Shown piece by piece: positions 58,988 to 64,000 of a stretch of 64,000 bases of DNA (the stretch's first letter is position 1; each line of letters begins with the position of its first letter). The notes under the pieces are model-generated. The model had not been told where the DNA came from. It worked only from the letters and a program-made list of their open reading frames with translations, and made no database searches. The translations under genes and the position numbers were made by a program. The stretch lies in NCBI RefSeq assembly GCF_001306035.1, contig NZ_LGCM01000003.1, positions 1 through 64,000 of the forward strand. The letters are read 5' to 3'. This DNA is from Levilinea saccharolytica (lineage in GTDB: Bacteria > Chloroflexota > Anaerolineae > Anaerolineales > Anaerolineaceae).

Positions 58988-59710
58988 TTACAATGCTAAG
59001 AGCATGACGACGGTGGTCAGGTCCAGCAGGGCATGGCAGACCATCAGGTAAGGAAACATTTGCGGGCGAAGCTTCAGACTCAATCCCATCAGGAAAGCTA
59101 ACGGCAAGAACATGCCCAAGCGCCAGACGATGAAGCGCCAATCCAACACCAGCGGCAGTGTGGTGTGCTGCAGCGCTAAAAAGAAAGAAGCCAGCGCCCA
59201 GGCTGCCCAGCCGCTGCCAAGCTGCTTTTCGAGGCGTGGCATGACATAGCCAAAGTAGGTAGGCAATTCAGCGAAGGCAATCGTGAGCGGAAAAAGCAGG
59301 CTGACCAACCCGGCCCACAGCGGCAAAGGTTGAAACAGGATGGCATTGGCGGTTTCAGGCGAACCAAACAGCCAGGTCGCCAGCCATTGATTGGGTAAAA
59401 CCGTCAGGGGCATCAGTGCTGCCATCAAGAGCAGGGTAAGCCCGAGATCTTTCCAAAAAGTCTTCCGCACGGGAGGGATGTAATTGAAAAAACGCTGCTT
59501 TTCCTGCCGAAAGCACCAGGTCAGCAAGGCGATAGAAACCAGGTTGGTGAGCAAGGCGCTGATCATCCACCATCCGGCAGATGCTCGCCAGGGGGCGGCC
59601 GATCCAGACAGCGCCAGGGCCGCGGCAATCATCACCTGGAACAAAGCAAACAGCACGGTTCGGGAAAGCAACAAGATCCAAGGAGCCATTTTGTTTGTTG
59701 TGGGATTCAT
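58988..59710 (-). CDS. CPBP-like intramembrane protease homologue with altered motif
   Basis: A 240-residue protein with about seven or eight helices. The layout resembles CPBP (CAAX/Abi) proteases: a motif-1 region with AELPTYFGYVMPRL, then FLALQHTTLP and CHALLDL with the expected His residues. The usual EExxxR is reduced to one Glu without the Arg, so activity is doubtful. AGAGG stands before the ATG at 59710. It lies between the hydrolase and a nucleotidyltransferase gene, all on the minus strand. Confidence 0.55.
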   Translation of the reverse strand: MNPTTNKMAPWILLLSRTVLFALFQVMIAAALALSGSAAPWRASAGWWMISALLTNLVSIALLTWCFRQEKQRFFNYIPPVRKTFWKDLGLTLLLMAALMPLTVLPNQWLATWLFGSPETANAILFQPLPLWAGLVSLLFPLTIAFAELPTYFGYVMPRLEKQLGSGWAAWALASFFLALQHTTLPLVLDWRFIVWRLGMFLPLAFLMGLSLKLRPQMFPYLMVCHALLDLTTVVMLLAL

Positions 59711-59740
59711 AAGACCTCTTTTGTTGTATTTGTGAAAAGG

Positions 59741-60226
59741 TCAGCCGATGGCTCGCCGCCAGATTTCCAGACAAGGATACATCCTTTTGACCTGAATTCC
59801 GGCATTTGTGACGAGCCCGTTAAATCCTTTTTGGACTTTATATAAGCCAAAACAATCCAGCCCACCGATGCAACAAAGCCCATCTTGCCAGTTCTCCCTG
59901 GTAAAACAGAGCAAGCCGCAGGGGCGTGTTTCAAAGATCACAGCCAGGTCAGGCTCAACTTCAGAATGCCAGGCGTTAAAGGTGGTTTCAAAGACCTCGC
60001 GCAAGAACGGCTCAAACTGCGTAACTTCTAAGTTAGCCGGCAAATCCACAATCAGACTCAGGTCTATATCTGAATCAGGGCGAGCGCGGCCTGCTAATCC
60101 GCGCGAACCGTGCAAGACGATACGTACGACATTCGGATGGATAACCAGATGGGCGGCTTGGAGCAATGCATGGGTGTCTGGGAGGGAACGGACAAAGGCG
60201 GTGGAAAAATTGATAGGTTGTGTCAT
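59741..60226 (-). CDS. Nucleotidyltransferase-domain protein (MNT-like)
   Basis: A 161-residue protein with the polymerase-beta-type motif HGSRGLAGRARPDSDIDLSL (39-58), giving Gly40-Ser41 and the metal-binding Asp53/Asp55. Such domains transfer nucleotides; minimal forms act in toxin-antitoxin pairs with HEPN proteins, but no HEPN gene is adjacent. The C-terminal part (about 95-160) is not recognised and has four Cys residues. The ATG at 60226 is used; a frame start at 60271 is possible. No strong RBS is visible. Confidence 0.7.
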   Translation of the reverse strand: MTQPINFSTAFVRSLPDTHALLQAAHLVIHPNVVRIVLHGSRGLAGRARPDSDIDLSLIVDLPANLEVTQFEPFLREVFETTFNAWHSEVEPDLAVIFETRPCGLLCFTRENWQDGLCCIGGLDCFGLYKVQKGFNGLVTNAGIQVKRMYPCLEIWRRAIG

Positions 60227-60451
60227 GGCAGCAGATCTACGATCCTTTTGTAAATTCCAGCCCCTATGCAATGATTCCAGCGCCTCAGATTCAGGGTGTA
60301 TGCCGCATCGATGGATTGCACTTTCCTAAATGGGCCGTTGAAAATGAGCTGTTTTAGAGGTAATGAAACAGATGAACTGAACGCACCGCAACCACAGACC
60401 CAACCTGTGCATAAGAGACGGCACCCTACGGCGGGCGGATCGAGGAAATGC

Positions 60452-61573
60452 CTAGGCCGGGCGGGTCGTCAACTGCTGCCGCAGGCGCGCCAAGCCTTCG
60501 GCGAAATTTTGGCGGCCCAACCCCACCCGAAAATGATTGCCAGGGTAATCAAACAGGCTGCCCGGCACGATCATGACGCCCTGGTCTTCCAGCACCGTCC
60601 GGCAAAAATCTTCCACCGCTTCGGCCCCGCACCAGCGCGGGAAGGCGATCGAACCGGCCTGAGGCGGGATCCATTCGAAAAGCTGGGGGTACGCGCGGCA
60701 AAATTCCTCCGCCAGGGCGGTGTTGTGCAGCACGATGCTGCGGTTGCGGCTGAGGATGGGGCCGCTGTTCTGCAGGGCGGTGATGGCTAAGATTTCGCTG
60801 GGGGCCGAGCTGCAAATGGTGGTGTAGTCCTTAAACGCCAGCCAGCGCTGGGCCAGGGCGGGGTCTTGGGCGGCCAGCCAGCCGATGCGCAGGCCGGGCA
60901 GGGCGAAGGATTTGGACAGGCCCGCCAGCGAGACGCCTTTCTCATACACCTCGCACACTGCCGGAAGCCGGGCGGCGGGGTCATGTTCCAACAGGCGGTA
61001 CATCTCATCACAAAACACGGTGATTCCGTATCGGCCGGCCAGCGCCAGAACGGCTTCAAATTCTGCGCGGGTGGGCAAGAAGCCGGTGGGGTTGTGGGGG
61101 AAATTCAGCACCAGCAGGCGCGTGCGCGGGCTCAGGCTGCGTTCCAGGGCGTTCAGGTCTAACTGCCAGCCGGAGGCGGTGGGCGTGAGCGGCCACAGCG
61201 TCACCGGGCAGCCCAGGGCGCGGGCCACCTCCTGCAAAGACTGGTAGGCCGGCGCAACCGCCACCACGGCATCGCCCGGCTCCAGCAGGGTGTGCATGGC
61301 GATAAAAATGGCTTCTTCGGGGGCCATCACCACCAGGTTATCGGCGGGGATGCCGGCATATTGGCGGGCGATTTCGGCGCGCAGCCCCGGGTGGCCGGGC
61401 GATTCGGTGTAGCCCAGGCGCAGCGTATCCCACATCTGGCGCGTTTCGGGCGCAGCCATGCCGATCAGTTCCGACATGGACAGGCTTTCGCAATCTGATG
61501 AGCTGAGCAGGATTTCCACCTTGAACTCGTACAGGGCAAAAAAGCGTTCCAGTTTAAAAGGCGGGATGCGCAT
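60452..61573 (-). CDS. PLP-dependent aminotransferase, class I/II
   Basis: A 373-residue fold-type I aminotransferase. The PLP lysine is Lys221 (GLSKSFALPGLRIGW), with Asp189 in VFCDEMY, Asn161 in PHNPTG and Arg229 for the substrate carboxylate. The N-terminus (ERFFALYEFKVEILLSSSDCESLS) is that of a subgroup often annotated simply as aminotransferase; the amino donor cannot be told. AAGGAG lies eight bases before the ATG at 61573. The upstream MATE gene ends 29 bp away, so both are probably one operon. Confidence 0.87.
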   Translation of the reverse strand: MRIPPFKLERFFALYEFKVEILLSSSDCESLSMSELIGMAAPETRQMWDTLRLGYTESPGHPGLRAEIARQYAGIPADNLVVMAPEEAIFIAMHTLLEPGDAVVAVAPAYQSLQEVARALGCPVTLWPLTPTASGWQLDLNALERSLSPRTRLLVLNFPHNPTGFLPTRAEFEAVLALAGRYGITVFCDEMYRLLEHDPAARLPAVCEVYEKGVSLAGLSKSFALPGLRIGWLAAQDPALAQRWLAFKDYTTICSSAPSEILAITALQNSGPILSRNRSIVLHNTALAEEFCRAYPQLFEWIPPQAGSIAFPRWCGAEAVEDFCRTVLEDQGVMIVPGSLFDYPGNHFRVGLGRQNFAEGLARLRQQLTTRPA

Positions 61574-61602
61574 GGGCTGTCTCCTTGGGGGTGAGAAGCG
61601 TC

Positions 61603-62955
61603 TCAGGCGGCGTGCTGCACCAGGTTGTTCACCCAGCGGCCGGTGGCAAAACGCTGCAGACCGATGATGTATTTGCACAATTCCTCAGCCGCCACCATCA
61701 AGACCACCCAATACACCGGCAGGTGGAAGACAAAGGCGCCGAGCAGGGCCAGCGGCACGCCCACCAGCCAGATAGTGAGCATTTCTAAGATGAGGGCGTA
61801 GCGGGTGTCGCCGCCGCTGCGCAGGATGCCGACGATGATGGTCATATTGGAAACCTTGACCCACAGGGTGAAGGCCATCACCGTGAGCACTTTAATGGCG
61901 AAATCGTGGGCTTCGGGGGAGATCTCGTACAGCTCCAGGATCAGGCCGGAGGACAGCCAGATGAGCACGCCGACGAGGAAGCCGCCCAGGGTGACCAGGG
62001 TCAGGCTGTAGCGGGCGTAGCGTTTGGCGTTGGCCTCGTTGTTGGCCCCAATCTGGTTGCCGATGATCACCGCGCAGGCATCGGAAATGCCGATGAAGAT
62101 GACGAAGGCCAGGTTTTCGATGGTCCCGGCGATGTTGACGGCGGCGATGGATTGGGTGCCGATGTGGGCATACACCAGGTTATAGGTGCTCATGCCCAGC
62201 GACCAGAGCACCTCCTGCACCATCACGGGCAGGCCGACCTTGATATAGGCTTTGACAAATTCGGGGCTGAAGCCGCCCATCTCTTTCAGTTTGGCGGCGA
62301 TGGGCAGTTTTTGGGTGTAGATGGGGATGATGAGGATAAAGATTTGCAGCACGCGGGCCACGGCTGTGCCGATGGCCGCGCCTTCGACCCCCATCACCGG
62401 GGCGCCGAAATGGCCAAAGATGAGCACGTAGCTGATGGCAGTTTTGATCACCAGAGCGATGACGGTGGTGATCATGGGCAGGCGGGTGTTGCCGATGCTG
62501 CGCAGGACGGAGCCGTAGGCAAAGGTCACGGCGGTGGGGATGTAGCTGATGGCCACGATGCGCAAATAGCGTCCGCCGATGGCGATGACTTCGGGGTCGC
62601 GCGAGTAGATGCTCAACACGGTGTTGGGGATGGCCACGGCCACCACGGTGAAGAGCAGGCTGCCCACAAAGCTGACCCCCAGGCTCAGGCCGAGGACTTT
62701 GCGGATGGAGGTGACATCGCCTTTGCCCCAGTATTGGGCGGTGAAGACGGCTGCGCCGGAGCTGGTTCCAAAGAGCAGGAAGGTTAAAAGGAAGAAAACC
62801 TGGTTGGCCAACCCCACACCCGCCACCGAGGCGTCGCCCAGTTGACCGATCATGACCACATCCAGCAGGTTGAGGGCAGACCAGACGAACTGCTGGATGA
62901 TGATGGGCACGGCGATTTTGCGCAAACTGTTAAAGTATTCGCGATCTTGAAACAT
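61603..62955 (-). CDS. MATE-family multidrug/metabolite exporter
   Basis: A 450-residue membrane protein with twelve predicted helices in two six-helix halves. Family features include LLDVVMIGQLGDASVAGVGLA near the start, the SSGAAVFTAQYWGKGD loop and NQIGANNEANAKRYA in the second half. It should export drugs or metabolites with Na+ or H+. It is co-directional with the aminotransferase, so a shared metabolite or amino-acid-derived product is possible. Confidence 0.9.
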   Translation of the reverse strand: MFQDREYFNSLRKIAVPIIIQQFVWSALNLLDVVMIGQLGDASVAGVGLANQVFFLLTFLLFGTSSGAAVFTAQYWGKGDVTSIRKVLGLSLGVSFVGSLLFTVVAVAIPNTVLSIYSRDPEVIAIGGRYLRIVAISYIPTAVTFAYGSVLRSIGNTRLPMITTVIALVIKTAISYVLIFGHFGAPVMGVEGAAIGTAVARVLQIFILIIPIYTQKLPIAAKLKEMGGFSPEFVKAYIKVGLPVMVQEVLWSLGMSTYNLVYAHIGTQSIAAVNIAGTIENLAFVIFIGISDACAVIIGNQIGANNEANAKRYARYSLTLVTLGGFLVGVLIWLSSGLILELYEISPEAHDFAIKVLTVMAFTLWVKVSNMTIIVGILRSGGDTRYALILEMLTIWLVGVPLALLGAFVFHLPVYWVVLMVAAEELCKYIIGLQRFATGRWVNNLVQHAA

Positions 62956-63196
62956 GCTATCTTCTCAATAAAATGGGATTCCCGAGGTTGTGCGCGGGAG
63001 GGGGCAGAACGGGTTGATTATACCACTCGGATGGGCTTCACCCGGCGCGGAGGTGCACCTGGCGCAGCCGGATGCTCGTTTGATGGACAGGAATCGCATC
63101 GATACACCTGCTTGAATCCATTAAAAGGCAGAACTCCTGGAAACTGCACATCCAGAAGCTCCGCCGTCTCAAAACGCTGCCTGCCCGTCAGCTGTT

Positions 63197-64000
63197 TTAG
63201 GAATGTTTGTAATTTTCCCAGCCCATATAGGTGGTAAAGGCCTCATCTAACGCGTCCGAAACATGGCCCATGGTCATGGCTACATGATGCTCAAAACCGT
63301 TTTGGCACAGATAGGCCAGGAGCTTTTGTAAATCGGGTGTGTGGATGACGGCACGATGCCCAAAAGTATCCAATGGGTCGTCGGTGATCTCCCCTTGGCC
63401 GGTATACGCCCGAACCATCCCATAGCTGTCGTCGGTGCTGACCCGTGCATACGTCATATTTCCGGCAGCAGCCCGCCCAGACATGGCCCCAAAGGTGTTT
63501 TCTTCACCCAGAGTCGTGCCCAGGATTGGGGCGGTCTTGATCTCAAGATCTGGAACAAAAGATTTGGCCCAGTTCCCGCAGTGGAAGAAAACGCAGCGGT
63601 CGGGATCATCGGCATAGTTGTTGTTCCAATCCACCAACGCCGCCGGAGAGCCCGAGGCCAGCTGCAGCGCATACATTGAGACCACGCCGGTGATGTCTAC
63701 TTCGCAGGCCGACGGCAGCAGCTGGTTGCTCATCATGCTCATCAAGGTGCAGGCATTGACGCCGTAGTTCTTTTGCATCGAAGTCCAACACTGCAGGGCG
63801 GTGGCCTGAAGATCATTGGCCTGCATCCAATCGTCAATCACCAACCCCAATTTTGCCATGCGCAGCATGGCGGGGCTTGGAACGGTGCTGTGTTTGGCAT
63901 AGGATTGGATGGTTTCCAATTTTGCTTTGACGCGCGGCGAGTCGTCTTTCAGGCGGGCAGCGTCGCCCAGAATTTCGGAAAGATCAATGGTGGTGACCGT
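63197..64000 (-). CDS. L-fucose/L-arabinose isomerase-like protein (partial, N-terminus outside window)
   Basis: The frame is open from the right edge to the stop at 63197, giving the C-terminal 267 residues. Blocks such as CWTSMQKNYGVNACTLMSMM, LLPSACEVDITGVVSMYAL and FFHCGNWAKSF fit the C-terminal half of the FucI-like isomerases, in which the Glu and Asp of SACEVDI and the later His bind the metal ion. It probably isomerises an aldose to a ketose. The start codon is not visible. Confidence 0.8.
   Translation of the reverse strand, partial: TVTTIDLSEILGDAARLKDDSPRVKAKLETIQSYAKHSTVPSPAMLRMAKLGLVIDDWMQANDLQATALQCWTSMQKNYGVNACTLMSMMSNQLLPSACEVDITGVVSMYALQLASGSPAALVDWNNNYADDPDRCVFFHCGNWAKSFVPDLEIKTAPILGTTLGEENTFGAMSGRAAAGNMTYARVSTDDSYGMVRAYTGQGEITDDPLDTFGHRAVIHTPDLQKLLAYLCQNGFEHHVAMTMGHVSDALDEAFTTYMGWENYKHS

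Noticed and set aside
60272-60451. Gap between nucleotidyltransferase and aminotransferase genes
   Set aside because: Searched for promoters, small genes and RNAs; nothing convincing.
62956-63196. Gap between MATE and isomerase-like genes
   Set aside because: No ORF with RBS, no clear hairpin with T-run, no tRNA.

Overview
The window looks like a chromosomal stretch from an uncultured or anaerobic member of the Chloroflexota, most likely class Anaerolineae. This is an inference from several traits: GC-rich protein-coding DNA, secreted lipoproteins, DUF3160 and DUF7282-like proteins, an RHS protein with long Thr-Pro linkers, MacA-like adaptors without any TolC-like gene, and several genes whose -10 box lies only 5-10 nt before the start codon (leaderless or nearly so). 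There are no rRNA genes, only one tRNA (Val, anticodon CAC), and no CRISPR array.

Layout. 1-147: outer end of an insertion sequence with a hairpin over the transposase ribosome-binding site. 237-6851 (+): PcaF-like thiolase, extended SDR, aldo-keto reductase, and a large transmembrane HD-GYP sensor. 6838-13209 (-): DMT transporter, HAD hydrolase, then an operon read from a P5C-dehydrogenase-like ALDH through a small membrane protein and GctA/GctB-like CoA-transferase subunits to a D-2-hydroxyacid dehydrogenase, closed by a strong terminator. 13399-20086: DUF429 protein, UbiA prenyltransferase, gyrA, M23 peptidase and GH4 glycosidase. 20322-27532 (-): six-gene export operon with three MacA-like adaptors, a MacB-type ATPase and permease, and a glycine-rich lipoprotein. 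27741-28895: tRNA-Val, a roughly 570-bp array of ATCCGCAGAT-type repeats and a GxxExxY nuclease-fold gene. 28972-34729: GNAT, lipoprotein, thioredoxin-DUF2892 fusion, DUF2892 protein, a divergent DtxR-family regulator/mntP pair, a zinc-ribbon protein, a DMT transporter and a TIGR02206-like protein.

34884-43592 is the most unusual block. Two operons converge: SPFH-like, SPFH-like and TPR on the + strand, and radical SAM, coiled-coil and a double CbxX-type AAA+ ATPase on the - strand. Their ends overlap by about 128 bp. The - operon has a near-consensus promoter embedded in a perfect 12-bp inverted repeat. I do not recognise this set as a named system; a membrane-scaffold plus AAA+ remodelling machine, with a radical SAM protein as activator or modifier, is my working hypothesis.

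43754-52216: LCP cell-wall ligase, Ntn-type asparaginase, tiny glycine-zipper membrane protein, LRR protein, DUF4203-like membrane protein, UbiB/ABC1 kinase, FG-GAP-like protein and DUF3160 lipoprotein. 52277-57713 is an RHS polymorphic-toxin tip-exchange region: a 5'-truncated RHS tip with toxin and immunity genes, an orphan toxin/immunity pair, and two further broken copies of the RHS core flanking an AAA_14/DUF4143 ATPase. 57702-64000: alpha/beta hydrolase, CPBP-like membrane protein, nucleotidyltransferase, aminotransferase, MATE exporter and a partial L-fucose isomerase-like gene running off the right edge.

All family calls are from reading motifs; no database search was made.
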